From the NCBI RefSeq assembly GCF_011038975.1, contig NZ_JAAKEC010000007.1, positions 1-64,000 on the forward strand: 64,000 nt of DNA. The letters are read 5' to 3'. Shown here piece after piece: positions 9,077 through 18,058 of the stretch. The position numbers and the translations under genes were made by a program. The notes below the pieces were generated by a model. That model had not been told where the DNA came from. It was given only the letters and a program-made list of their open reading frames with translations, and did no database searches. How positions within the stretch are numbered: the stretch's first letter is position 1; every line of letters begins with the position of its first letter. Source of the stretch: Adlercreutzia sp. ZJ176 (GTDB lineage: Bacteria > Actinomycetota > Coriobacteriia > Coriobacteriales > Eggerthellaceae).

Positions 9077-9295
9077 CTACTGAACGCTGCTGGCAACACC
9101 CGTGTTTCGGGTCCACATGACGACACGCGCCTCGATGCCCCTCAACAGCTCCGCCTTCTCCTCTTCAGACCCTTCATAGTCGCCGGGCAGAAGAGCCGCC
9201 AGGACCTCCATCGGCTCCTCGGCAAACTTTGACTCCAGCTCGCTACTACCGAGTATTTCCTTTGTAATGGAGCTGATCATCTTGAACTTGTCCAT
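9077..9295 (-). CDS. Small acidic protein, unknown (72 aa)
   Basis: A 72-residue protein (start MDKFKMISSITKEIL) predicted to be mostly helical and acidic, with no cysteine and no hydrophobic segment. The start is well supported by AAAGGAGG upstream. It lies 100 bp downstream of the ferredoxin of pair 1 and upstream of the Pro-rich zinc-ribbon gene, all in one direction. I do not recognise the family. Small acidic helical proteins in such operons could be cofactor-insertion helpers or subunits, but nothing in the sequence proves this. Confidence 0.65.
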   Translation of the reverse strand: MDKFKMISSITKEILGSSELESKFAEEPMEVLAALLPGDYEGSEEEKAELLRGIEARVVMWTRNTGVASSVQ

Positions 9296-9395
9296 AACAA
9301 CCTCCTTTTATCGGGCTATTCCTGCCGACAGCGAGGGCCCAGTCACCCGGTTGCCCACCGCCAGCAGGGAACCCGCAGCCCGCGTTGACGCTTAG

Positions 9396-9731
9396 CTAGT
9401 CGCAGGGGATAAATAGCACCTTCTGCTTTTTGTCCATCTTCTTGGCCAGTTCCTCGACATCGCCGAACTCCATGACAAGTGCCTGGCAGTGGTGGACGCA
9501 GGTGGGAACGCGCCCCTCTGCAACACGGTCAGCGCACATATCACACAAGCTCGTCGGGATCGGAATGAAGGCATACTCCCACTTGTCTTCTTTAATCTGC
9601 CACGGGCCGTTCTTGTGCAGCTTAATGCCGCATTGTCCCTCTCCGAAGCCATGCTCTGCTTTGCAAGCCATCTCGCAGGAATGGCAACCTGTGCACCATT
9701 CGTAATCGATCAGCAAACCCGGTTTTCCCAT
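9396..9731 (-). CDS. Two-cluster 4Fe-4S ferredoxin subunit
   Basis: A 111-residue ferredoxin with cysteines at 13, 16, 19, 23 (CTGCHSCEMAC) and 63, 66, 78, 82 (CDMC, CVHHC), partner of the molybdoenzyme that ends 15 bp upstream. Sequence is closely similar to the ferredoxin at 5987-6310 over the whole length. The ATG at 9731 was chosen over a GTG three codons earlier because GGAGTGAG lies at suitable spacing. It should carry electrons to the molybdenum site in the cytoplasm. The physiological donor is unknown. Confidence 0.9.
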   Translation of the reverse strand: MGKPGLLIDYEWCTGCHSCEMACKAEHGFGEGQCGIKLHKNGPWQIKEDKWEYAFIPIPTSLCDMCADRVAEGRVPTCVHHCQALVMEFGDVEELAKKMDKKQKVLFIPCD

Positions 9732-9746
9732 TGTTCTCACTCCAAT

Positions 9747-12017
9747 TTATTTATAGACTCTGCAGATCTGCGTGTTATAGGGCGCCCCGTAGCCACTCGG
9801 ACCGAAGTCGCACATGGTGGTCAAACAATTGGCATTGGACTCCCAATTACCGAAAAGAGTAGGTTCTTCGCCAGCGAGCTCGGGGAACCACCAGCCGTGC
9901 TCGCAGTGGACCACACCCTTCTTGATGGTGGGGACAACGCGAGCCTTCTGCCTGATCTTTCCATGCGGGTTCTCGATGTTAACCCAATCACCCTCCTTGA
10001 TACCCAAAGCAGCAGCGTCCTCGGTGTTGAGCTCTACGATGGGATCAGGATGGAACTCGCGCATGGCTTTCGACTGACGCTGCTCGGAGTGGAAGAACTC
10101 CCATGAACGGGCGCCAGTGGAAAGAACGAACGGATACTCCTCCATGAGCTCGGGGGTGCGCATAGGGCTCTCAGTCGGCTCGTCAAAATACGGCAGAGGA
10201 TCAACGCCGGCCATGTCATACATGGTGCAGTAGAGCTCGATACGTCCGGTAGCGGTCTGGAATCCCGGCTTGCCGTCAGCGCGAAGAAGACCCTTCTCGT
10301 ACTTTCTGTACTCGAAATCAGGGTACGCGATGACCTTATCGCGCAGCTCTTCGAAGGTCATCTTCAGCGGCACGGAGGACAGGTTCTCCATGCAATAGTT
10401 GTCGAACTCCTCGACGGTGTCCCACGGGAAGTAGTCGGGGTTCAGGCGCTTGCCAAGCTCAAGCATGAGGACCTCATCGCCCTTGCCGCCGGCGTCGGTG
10501 ACCTTGTTGATTGCGCGCAATGGGGTATACCAGCCGCGTACGCCGCTCCGCTCGCACCCCATCGCAACAGGCAGAAAGATATCGGCGAAGGCGGCAGCGG
10601 TCGGAGTAATGAACAAGTCACACACAACACAGAACTCAATACTCTTCATCGCCTCGTAGATGCGCTTCGACTCAGCGCCCATGTTGGTGATGGGGTTGGT
10701 GGAGCAGAGGTAGAGCATCTTGATGGGATAGGGCTCGCCCGTCTCCATGGCAACCAAGGTGGCATCAGTGCTTGAGTGCGGGGCGTAGCCCACGCGGCGC
10801 AGGGCACCGTAGTCGTCGCCCAAACGACCGTCCTTGATCTCGCTCATCATGTCCTTCGCAATCGCCTCGCGGATGTCGCTCTGGGTATAACCGAAATTGA
10901 TGCAGATGAAACCACCGGGCACGTCGATGTTGCCTGTGATGATTTGCATGCACGCGATCGCATGGGCCGCCGGAACGCCGTACTTCTGCTGGTCGAGCTT
11001 CAGGCCCCACTGGAGCGTAGTGGTGCCGTTCACGCCCGCGGCACCGAACGTGCGTGCAGCTTTCGTGATGACATCAGCCTCGCACCAGGCAATCTCGGCA
11101 GCGCGCTCGGGCGTCCAGTCGGCAACGCGCTCCTTGAGGGCGTCGAAACCGTAGGTCCACTTGTCGACAAACTCGGCGTCATACAAGCCCTCTTCGATCA
11201 TAACGTGAAGCATCGCGAGCGCCACGGCACCGTCGGTGCCAGGGCGAATTTGCACCCAGACCTCGGCTTTCGAAGCAAGCCAGGTCAAACGAGGATCGAC
11301 AACGATAATCTTAGTGCCGCGGCGCATGACATCAATGACCCAGTGGCCGAAAAAGCCGTCTGCATTGGACACGATAGGATTGTTGCCCCATATGAGCATC
11401 ATATCCGGAATCGAGTAACGAGGATCATCAAAACGTTTCTCGAGGCACTGCCCCATGTCTGCGATGCAGGTACTTCCGAAAAGCGCATTCATAGCCATCA
11501 TGCGAGGCGTGTAGCATGAGTCGCCGGAGAGCATGCCAGCGTTGTCGTTGGGAGTCTTAAAACCTGCGAACGCGAGCGCTGGCGTCTGCCAGCTCGCATT
11601 ACGGCCCGTGCCCATGCCGGTGCTGATGGACTTGGCGCCGTACTTCTCGGTGATCTCCTTCGTTTTCGCGACGATCTCGTCGTAGGCCTCGTCCCAGCTG
11701 ATCTCCTCCCACTGGTTGTTTCCGCGCTCGCCCACGCGGCGAAGCGGTGTGTGGATACGATCGGGATGATTCACCATTTCGACCATGTTGAGACAGCGCA
11801 TACAGAGGCGGCCTTCGTTGACGGGAGAATTAGGGTCACCTTCAATTTTCACCAACTCGTTGTTTTTCGTATAAAACAGCACGCTGCATCCCTGATGGCA
11901 GCCGGGGCCAGACCACTGGCAGCTTCTTGTGACCGTGAGATCGCCCTCCTGCCACTGCCATTGATCAGGTTTGTAGAGATCTTTGCTGAACTCTTCACGA
12001 ATAAAACCTTCTCGCAT
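9747..12017 (-). CDS. Molybdopterin oxidoreductase, cytoplasmic (pair 1)
   Basis: A 756-residue paralogue of the 6342-8642 enzyme. Iron-sulfur ligands are C40, C44, C72 and C75, with an extra Cys at 33. The candidate metal ligand is C168 in GDSCYTPR. The molybdopterin domains carry WGNNPIVSNADGFFGHW, IRPGTDGAVALAM and the C-terminal GARSWEFFHSEQRQ and HGWWFPE motifs. There is no export signal. The ATG at 12017 follows GGAGGAGAAAGG. An upstream 280-bp gap separates it from an MFS carrier and may hold its own promoter, though I found no clear -35/-10 pair. It is probably reductive, acting on an organic substrate supplied by the neighbouring carriers and PrpD enzymes. That is inference from context. 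Confidence 0.9.
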   Translation of the reverse strand: MREGFIREEFSKDLYKPDQWQWQEGDLTVTRSCQWSGPGCHQGCSVLFYTKNNELVKIEGDPNSPVNEGRLCMRCLNMVEMVNHPDRIHTPLRRVGERGNNQWEEISWDEAYDEIVAKTKEITEKYGAKSISTGMGTGRNASWQTPALAFAGFKTPNDNAGMLSGDSCYTPRMMAMNALFGSTCIADMGQCLEKRFDDPRYSIPDMMLIWGNNPIVSNADGFFGHWVIDVMRRGTKIIVVDPRLTWLASKAEVWVQIRPGTDGAVALAMLHVMIEEGLYDAEFVDKWTYGFDALKERVADWTPERAAEIAWCEADVITKAARTFGAAGVNGTTTLQWGLKLDQQKYGVPAAHAIACMQIITGNIDVPGGFICINFGYTQSDIREAIAKDMMSEIKDGRLGDDYGALRRVGYAPHSSTDATLVAMETGEPYPIKMLYLCSTNPITNMGAESKRIYEAMKSIEFCVVCDLFITPTAAAFADIFLPVAMGCERSGVRGWYTPLRAINKVTDAGGKGDEVLMLELGKRLNPDYFPWDTVEEFDNYCMENLSSVPLKMTFEELRDKVIAYPDFEYRKYEKGLLRADGKPGFQTATGRIELYCTMYDMAGVDPLPYFDEPTESPMRTPELMEEYPFVLSTGARSWEFFHSEQRQSKAMREFHPDPIVELNTEDAAALGIKEGDWVNIENPHGKIRQKARVVPTIKKGVVHCEHGWWFPELAGEEPTLFGNWESNANCLTTMCDFGPSGYGAPYNTQICRVYK

Positions 12018-12296
12018 CGACTTCCCTTTCTCCTCCGGTTTTCTGCGTCCCAACTCGATTTCGAGACCGCTCGCGAAGCGCACCTCATCTCGCATCGCAG
12101 TCGGCGCAAGTAACTTGTACCGATGGGCCGCTGGCATCAGAATATGGCAGCGTGACCTGGAAATACCCTTTCTTTTCGTCAAGTTGGCGTCGTGTCTTCT
12201 TATGCGTGCATGCCTTCTTTCTATAGGCAATATCGGAAAAAGAAATAGAAGCGCCGCAAAAGAGAACAAGCCTACACCGAGTCGCTTGCAAGGATG

Positions 12297-13490
12297 CTAG
12301 GAACGGACACGCCTTTGCGCATAGAGGCAGTACGCGACCAGAAGCACAAACACAAAGCCAGCATTGATCAGAAGCATCGAAACGGAGCCGAACAACTGAT
12401 AGAATAAGCTGCTCATCAAGGGACCGAGCGCCATCCCCGCATCTGCTCCAAAGTAAAACGTGTTGGCGGCAAGCGTAGCCTTCCCCGTTGGAGCACAAGA
12501 TATGCACTCGGCCTGGATCGTGGGATAGGAGCCGCCCTGCCCCAGTGCATAGAATACTGCGGCAAGCGCAACGTGAAACACATTCCCAGCAAGAGCGAGA
12601 ACGACGATGCCCGCGAACATAAGCGCAGCAGACGGCAGAAGCACTCTCCCGAGCCCGTACCTGTCATACAGCTGACCCGAGACAGGTCGTACGAGAACGG
12701 CAGCAAGCGCAAAGACGAAAAAGAATACGGGCACTTCCGCGATGCCCCGCTCATCGCCCACTAAAAGAACAAGGGAGAAAATCGACCCGAACGTGATGGT
12801 GACGAAACCTGCTAGCAGTCCCAAGGGGACCGTCTCGAAGAGGATGAAGTCGGACGCAACGATATGCCGATGCTTCCCTCGCGCACTCTCCGCGACGCTT
12901 TGCAGGCGCCCGAAACCCCTTCCCCCTCCCACCTGAGAATCCCTCAGAGAGAGAGCCACGAGAACAGCTAGCGCGAATAAGACACTCGCAAAGAGAAACG
13001 CCGCCCTGAAGTCCAGCATCTCGTTAAGCCAAGACCCGACACCCGGTCCGATTGCGTTTGCCGCAACCCCCGCAGCGCCGATCCACCCCACACCTCGCCC
13101 AATGCAGTCACTTGGCACGAGCTTCGACGCAAGGGCAACCACTACGGACGACTTGAAGACAAACATTGTTCCGAGAACGATGCGCGAGGCTGTCAAGGCA
13201 ACCAAGGAGTCGCAGGGAACGCATATCAAAGCCGAAGCCGCGAAAGCAACAGCAGCGACCACCAGCACGCTTCGTTCCGACCCTTCCTGAATCAATCCGC
13301 CGAAGATCCTGAAGAGCAGCGAACAGAGCGAATTCAGGCCCGCAAGAAAGCCTGCAAAGACCAGCGACGCGCCAAGCGCGGTCGCGTATAGCGACACAAT
13401 GGGGTTGATTGACGTTGTCCCAAACTGAAGCAGGACCTCAAACAGAAACAGCCGAGCGAACGAGGTGTTCCATATCGTCTTTTCGCCCAT
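12297..13490 (-). CDS. MFS transporter (12 TM)
   Basis: A 397-residue carrier with about 12 hydrophobic segments and an MFS-type loop between helices 2 and 3 (GGLIQEGSERSV). It belongs to the broad sugar/drug efflux-like MFS group, with no feature that fixes a substrate. The ATG at about 13490 follows a GGAAGGGG site. It lies 94 bp after PrpD paralogue 1 and before the pair 1 molybdoenzyme, so it may import the substrate or export the product of the pathway. Confidence 0.8.
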   Translation of the reverse strand: MGEKTIWNTSFARLFLFEVLLQFGTTSINPIVSLYATALGASLVFAGFLAGLNSLCSLLFRIFGGLIQEGSERSVLVVAAVAFAASALICVPCDSLVALTASRIVLGTMFVFKSSVVVALASKLVPSDCIGRGVGWIGAAGVAANAIGPGVGSWLNEMLDFRAAFLFASVLFALAVLVALSLRDSQVGGGRGFGRLQSVAESARGKHRHIVASDFILFETVPLGLLAGFVTITFGSIFSLVLLVGDERGIAEVPVFFFVFALAAVLVRPVSGQLYDRYGLGRVLLPSAALMFAGIVVLALAGNVFHVALAAVFYALGQGGSYPTIQAECISCAPTGKATLAANTFYFGADAGMALGPLMSSLFYQLFGSVSMLLINAGFVFVLLVAYCLYAQRRVRS

Positions 13491-13584
13491 CCCCGCCCCT
13501 TCCAACAACATGGCCGTCGGGGCAGGTCCCTCGACGGCCTCGCCTCGGCAATCCAGCTTAAAACCACCCGAACGTCAGCGACGG

Positions 13585-14958
13585 CTACGCTGTCAAATTA
13601 TCGAAAATCTCATCAAGGGAATCGAGCTCCTCGACGTTGAGAAGAAGCTCAGCCGCCCTTTCAGCCTGCTTGCAGTCCACCAGGCCTGCATATGCAACGT
13701 TCCTGTAGAATTTCTCGAGAACCCGTTCGTCATCAAGGGGGGATCGATCGAAATCGCCGAGAGTGTAGTCAACGTCACTTTCGTAGATCGTCCCATCCTT
13801 AAGCTCTATTCTTGCGCGAGAGTGCCACAAGGAGCCAAGCGATCCGTCAGTCTCTATTCTCATGATATCGAGCATCTTAGAGAGCTTCGGGGCAGTCATC
13901 GCATCTGGCAGATACGACTCAGGACGCAGATAACCATTGAGAGCAGCGCTCGCAGCGGTGAAGCGCCCGCTGAAGGCACCCTGCACCTGATTGGTATCGC
14001 CAAACGTAAAATCAGCATTGAGGAAGGACGGCGTCTCCTCGTCGAGGTAAACGACGAAGCTCTCGACCTCATCAGGGTCGATCGGTATGCCGCCCGTTGC
14101 TTCAAGCACCGCGTGCACACCCATGTGGGTTTCACGGCATCCCGGCCATGGCTTGATCACTGCATCGCCGAGATAGACCTCTCCCAGCTTCGTCAGGAGG
14201 TGTTCCGTATGATGGTCTCCGCCGAACATGGCGAAGTACCCCTTGGGATCCGTAATGGGATCTTTCATGGCTGTATAACCATTCCTTGCGAAATCCGCAG
14301 CGAACACAGCGTTTCGCGCCGCGTTCGCCATGGGGAACTTGAACGTCATACACGCCTGCATGACGTTCATTGTGGAGCCGGAGATCATGTTGACCATCAA
14401 GCCCAAGGCGTTCAAAAACTGCGCGGCGTCAAGATCATAGAGCTTTGAGACGGCGGCGGCGGCGGCCATACCCGAAGACGTTCCCGTATTGTCGAAAAGA
14501 CCCGTGGGCGCATAGCCAGAGCATACGGTCAGACGAGCGCCGAAGTCATCGCCAAGAACTTGAGCGGCAAGTATTTCCTTCCCTGACTTGTTATGAAACT
14601 CGCCAGCTGCAACGAGAGCAGGGACGCTGCACGCTCCGAGATGAGAGGGGAATACCTCGCCATCAAGAGCCACATTCATCACTGTATCGAAATCAAAAGA
14701 GCGCATCATGAGAGCGTTGAGCATCGCAGCATGGGCGGCGGGTAGCTTGTCTCCAAAGCCGAGCACCGTCGCCTCTTTAGCGCCCCCTATGCGGACGAGC
14801 ACATTCCGGATAGCGTCAACGCCAATCGAGCGCGCCCCGGCAACCGCTACGCCAAATGAGTCGAGCAGGCGGAGCTTCGCCCTTCTGATGGTCTCCTCGT
14901 CAAGAGCGTCGTAGTTGGTGTTAATAAAATGGTTGACAAAAGCTTCCGTGGTGTTCAC
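13585..14958 (-). CDS. MmgE/PrpD family protein 1
   Basis: A 457-residue protein of the MmgE/PrpD fold, which includes 2-methylcitrate dehydratase, cis-aconitate decarboxylase and iminodisuccinate epimerase. Family signatures are visible: RSFDFDTV near residue 86, SHLGACS about 20 residues later, the lysine-containing TFKFPMANAARNAV segment, and IKPWPGCRETHMGVHAVL. These correspond to active-site Asp, Thr, His and Lys regions in characterised members. The start is GTG with AGAGGAG upstream. It follows the zinc-ribbon gene by 63 bp and is probably driven by the promoter at 15251-15350. A paralogue lies divergently at 16525-17904. Likely reaction: dehydration, isomerisation or decarboxylation of a carboxylic acid. 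Substrate unknown. Confidence 0.85.
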   Translation of the reverse strand: MNTTEAFVNHFINTNYDALDEETIRRAKLRLLDSFGVAVAGARSIGVDAIRNVLVRIGGAKEATVLGFGDKLPAAHAAMLNALMMRSFDFDTVMNVALDGEVFPSHLGACSVPALVAAGEFHNKSGKEILAAQVLGDDFGARLTVCSGYAPTGLFDNTGTSSGMAAAAAVSKLYDLDAAQFLNALGLMVNMISGSTMNVMQACMTFKFPMANAARNAVFAADFARNGYTAMKDPITDPKGYFAMFGGDHHTEHLLTKLGEVYLGDAVIKPWPGCRETHMGVHAVLEATGGIPIDPDEVESFVVYLDEETPSFLNADFTFGDTNQVQGAFSGRFTAASAALNGYLRPESYLPDAMTAPKLSKMLDIMRIETDGSLGSLWHSRARIELKDGTIYESDVDYTLGDFDRSPLDDERVLEKFYRNVAYAGLVDCKQAERAAELLLNVEELDSLDEIFDNLTA

Positions 14959-15021
14959 ATTGACTCCTCTCAGACGCTAAGCTCAAGCAAAAGAACGCAG
15001 AGAGCACGAATATAGCTGTGC

Positions 15022-15198
15022 TCAGTCCCCCGAATCAAGCGCCATACCAGGCGGCAGCGGATAACTGAAGCCGCAATGAGGGCAGACCATCTCTTTCTCA
15101 AGAAGGATCCTGCGGCAAATCGGGCAGGCCTTCTCCCCTTCTTTGAGTTCCGGCTGCTTCGGCTGGCATTTCCCGCATTGCTTACAGGCATAACACAT
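15022..15198 (-). CDS. Zinc-ribbon microprotein (58 aa)
   Basis: A 58-residue protein (start MCYACKQCGKC) with five N-terminal and central Cys positions followed by CPIC and CPHC pairs, enough for two zinc or iron knuckles. The ATG follows GAAGGTG. It is the first gene behind the duplicated promoter element at 15251-15350 and is followed by PrpD 1. It resembles the other Cys-rich small proteins at 5722-5898 and 8752-8970 in composition rather than in exact sequence. A rubredoxin-like electron carrier or a zinc-ribbon adaptor are both possible. Confidence 0.72.
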   Translation of the reverse strand: MCYACKQCGKCQPKQPELKEGEKACPICRRILLEKEMVCPHCGFSYPLPPGMALDSGD

Positions 15199-15250
15199 AT
15201 CGACGCACCTTCAGACATGGCTGCTTGTTCTTGAACAGGCACGTTGCCTG

Positions 15251-15350
15251 CTCTTTAACGGTATTTCGCCCAGCAAACCCGTTCAAGGCCTTGCAGTCGG
15301 ATCGAATTGTCGCATTCCCAATCAGAAACCAATCATTCCCAAACCAAGCG
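15251..15350 (-). promoter_or_regulatory. Promoter element A, duplicated at 21064-21163
   Basis: On the minus strand a -35 box TTGAAC (15281-15286) and a -10 box TACCGT (15258-15263) are separated by exactly 17 bp and point at the zinc-ribbon/PrpD 1 operon. Upstream sits a conserved block with GGGAATG and an inverted GAAT-N6-ATTC motif. The same block, the same -35 and nearly the same -10 occur at 21064-21163. Conservation outside coding DNA suggests binding of one regulator, most likely the LysR protein encoded at 15534, whose gene is divergent from here. Apart from this element and the LysR leader, 15199-15533 contains nothing else I can support. Confidence 0.7.
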
Positions 15351-15533
15351 TAACCAGCCGAGAGTTATGCCGTATTCTTTATGGAAAGCTCAAGAGGCTT
15401 TAGGGGATTTCGCGACAGGCGAGCAACCAGTTCAAGAATAAGAGAGGAGATTGTCTTTCACTTCTTTGCCTGTGCGCACTTCACCATGCAGGACGCATGC
15501 TTTCGCAAATCTAACCGTAAAGGAGGGGCTCTG

Positions 15534-16541
15534 ATGATCATTCAAGTACCCGGCGGATCAGTAAGGCTTGATATACTCTGCGAGTTCATATCACTCGCCC
15601 ATCATCTCAGCTTCAGCACCGCAGCAAAAGAACTGAACATTTCCCAGCCCTCCTTGAGCAAGCACATATCTGACCTGGAAAAAGAGCTCGGCGTCACCCT
15701 GCTTCACCGCGGGCGCAAGACAAAGCTCACCGCCGCGGGGAAGATCTTTTCCGACTACACTCTCATGATGCTCCACGATTACAAGCAGATCGTAGAGAAA
15801 TGTCGACGAATCGACATTGAAAAGGCAGAGGTAGTGCGCATACAGCGCCCCTTCGCGCTCGACGCACTCTCATCTGACGTTCTCGAGTTCACGCGGAATT
15901 ACTTCACCTGCAACGAGAACCTAAGCTTCCAGATGATCCCGCTCAGAAAGAGCACGCCCGAGAGCGCCATCGTTGAGGGGGTTCTTGACCTCGGTTTTCT
16001 CATTACCTACGACAGCGTCAAGGAGATGTCTCGCATCTTAGGCGAAAAAGGCCTCTCTACCATCGCTTCCCGGAGAGAGCCCTTCGCTCTCTTGGCAAGC
16101 AAGAACCATCCTTTGGCCCAGAAAGAGACGATAACTTTCGAGGACATCAGGTCCGTACCAATCCAGATGACCGCGAACAGCGCCTTCGACCACCTAACCA
16201 GCTCGGTTCAGCAAATGTTCGTGAGCAACAAATCGACTGCGCATCTGAGAATACAGACCGTCGACAACCTCATAGAGTTCCTCATGATGCAGAAACAGGA
16301 CAACAGCATTTATCTTTTCCCGCAGTCGATGTTCAACGACGCCACCTTCTCCTTGCGCAACGACCTCGTCTGCAAAACCATCGAAGACGAGCGCTGCAAG
16401 GTGAATATCATCGCTATCGCATCCAAAGATGCGGGCAACCTCGTCTTGTCCGCCTACCTCAGGAAGCTCGAGAGACATCTCTCGTATTCAAAAGAAGGAG
16501 AAAGCCCCCTCGTAGAAAAGAGCAATGATGAACAAAACTGA
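15534..16541 (+). CDS. LysR-family transcriptional regulator
   Basis: A 335-residue regulator. The N-terminal winged HTH spans about residues 10-70 (FISLAHHLSFSTAAKEL, then ISQPSLSKHISDLEKELG). A periplasmic-binding-like effector domain runs from about residue 95 to 310. The ATG at 15534 follows AAAGGAGGGG, and the longer upstream frame is rejected. It is divergent from the zinc-ribbon/PrpD 1 operon, and its stop overlaps the start of PrpD 2 by 17 nt, so regulator and enzyme are translationally coupled. It is the natural candidate to bind the element found at 15251-15350 and 21064-21163. The effector is probably a pathway carboxylate (inference). Confidence 0.92.
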   Translation: MIIQVPGGSVRLDILCEFISLAHHLSFSTAAKELNISQPSLSKHISDLEKELGVTLLHRGRKTKLTAAGKIFSDYTLMMLHDYKQIVEKCRRIDIEKAEVVRIQRPFALDALSSDVLEFTRNYFTCNENLSFQMIPLRKSTPESAIVEGVLDLGFLITYDSVKEMSRILGEKGLSTIASRREPFALLASKNHPLAQKETITFEDIRSVPIQMTANSAFDHLTSSVQQMFVSNKSTAHLRIQTVDNLIEFLMMQKQDNSIYLFPQSMFNDATFSLRNDLVCKTIEDERCKVNIIAIASKDAGNLVLSAYLRKLERHLSYSKEGESPLVEKSNDEQN

Positions 16542-17904
16542 CGCGTTGATCGATCACTTCCTCGAGACGAGATACGATGACCTCGACCAAGAGACGGTGC
16601 GGCGAACGAAAACCAGAATTCTAGACTCCTTCGGCGTCACAGTCGTCGGCACAAGCGGTCCCGCATGCGCATCGGTGCACGAGATGCTTTGCGCCAAGGG
16701 CGGCGTCGAGGAGGCAACGGTGCTCGGCTTCGGAAGAAAGCTCCCCGCAGAGTCAGCCGCCTTCATCAACGCTCTGATGGCAAGATCGTTCGACTTCGAT
16801 GCTGTTATGTCCCTTACGGATGACGGAAGGAGTAAACCCGCCCACATCAGTGCCTGCAGCGCAACAGCGGCGATCGTGGCGACAGAACGCAACGCCCGAA
16901 CAGGCAAAGAACTTATCTGCGCGCTGGCCCTCGGCGATGATTTTGCAGCGAGACTCAACGCGTGCTCAGGCGGCGGTCCCCACGACATCTTCGACAACAC
17001 AGGAACGATTTCGGGTATGAGTGCCGTCGTTGCCTGCGCAAAACTCTACGGACTCGACAAGGAGCAGTTCAAGAATGCCCTCGGTATCATGGTTAACTCG
17101 CTTTCCGGTTCAATGGGGAATGTTGACGAATACAACCTATGCTTCAAGTACCCGATCGCAAATGCAGCACGAAACGCGATTCTCGCAATCGAACTTGCGA
17201 AAGCAGGGGTTGGCTCACTCGATGACCCGGTTTTCGGTCCAAAATGCTTCTTTGATATGTTCGGCTCGAAGTACGATGTCGAGCATTTCTTCGACACACT
17301 TGGGGAATCGTACCTCAGCGACATCGTCATCAAACCGTGGGCGTCGTGCCGCATGACCCATGCGGGCATCGACGCCGTACTAACGGCAAGCAAAGGCCAG
17401 CCGCTTCATCCTGATGAAGTCGCGTCAATCACCATCTCACTCCACCCGAAAGCGCCTGACTTCGTCATAGATGATTTCGAATTCGGTGAGGAATCACAGG
17501 TCCACGGCGCCTTTAACCTCAAATTCACCGCAGCGACAGCTGCCCTCTCCGGGCGAGTTCGACCAGAAAGTTACACGCGAGAAGCGATGTCCTATAATCA
17601 GGTTAGGGAGATGCTCGATCTGCTCTCGTTCGATCGCGACGAGAGCTTGCCCTCCGTCAACACCGCGAGAGCGCGCATCACCCTGACAAGCGGCGAGGTA
17701 TTGCTCGGGAACGTCGATGTCGCCCCTCTTGGGGATATGGTTCTCAACCCGCTCTCCGATCAAGACATCCTCTCGAAGTTCATTCTCAACGTCACCTCTT
17801 CCGGCATGATCTCGAAAGAGGCGGCACGAAACGCAGCCGACCTGCTCCTTGATTTGGAAAGCCAAGGATCGCTCAACGAGATCATTGCCTTGCTGATAAG
17901 ATAG
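16525..17904 (+). CDS. MmgE/PrpD family protein 2
   Basis: A 459-residue paralogue of the protein at 13585-14958, similar over its whole length. It keeps FKYPIANAARNAI and IKPWASCRMTHAGIDAVL, but the first active-site segment reads RSFDFDAV where the paralogue has RSFDFDTV, and the later histidine region reads AHISACS. The Thr-to-Ala change may alter catalysis or substrate. It starts inside the end of the LysR gene (ATG ATG at 16525) with only a weak upstream AGAG, consistent with coupling. It is closed by a strong terminator at 17939-17976. Confidence 0.85.
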   Translation: MMNKTDALIDHFLETRYDDLDQETVRRTKTRILDSFGVTVVGTSGPACASVHEMLCAKGGVEEATVLGFGRKLPAESAAFINALMARSFDFDAVMSLTDDGRSKPAHISACSATAAIVATERNARTGKELICALALGDDFAARLNACSGGGPHDIFDNTGTISGMSAVVACAKLYGLDKEQFKNALGIMVNSLSGSMGNVDEYNLCFKYPIANAARNAILAIELAKAGVGSLDDPVFGPKCFFDMFGSKYDVEHFFDTLGESYLSDIVIKPWASCRMTHAGIDAVLTASKGQPLHPDEVASITISLHPKAPDFVIDDFEFGEESQVHGAFNLKFTAATAALSGRVRPESYTREAMSYNQVREMLDLLSFDRDESLPSVNTARARITLTSGEVLLGNVDVAPLGDMVLNPLSDQDILSKFILNVTSSGMISKEAARNAADLLLDLESQGSLNEIIALLIR

Positions 17905-17938
17905 CCCTCATCTGCTCGGATGGCATACGACCAACGAC

Positions 17939-17976
17939 ATCCCGCGCCCCTCAGAGGAGCGCGGGATTTCCTTTTT
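17939..17976 (+). terminator. Rho-independent terminator after PrpD 2
   Basis: A perfect 9-bp stem (ATCCCGCGC / GCGCGGGAT, 11-nt loop) is followed by TTCCTTTTTT. It ends the LysR-PrpD 2 transcript and lies between convergent genes. Confidence 0.9.
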
Positions 17977-18058
17977 TGCATATGCGATAAGCCTTGTTCA
18001 AGCGATACCGGGGCGCATCCCCTACAGACGCCTTACCGGCGATGTCAAAATGCGACCC

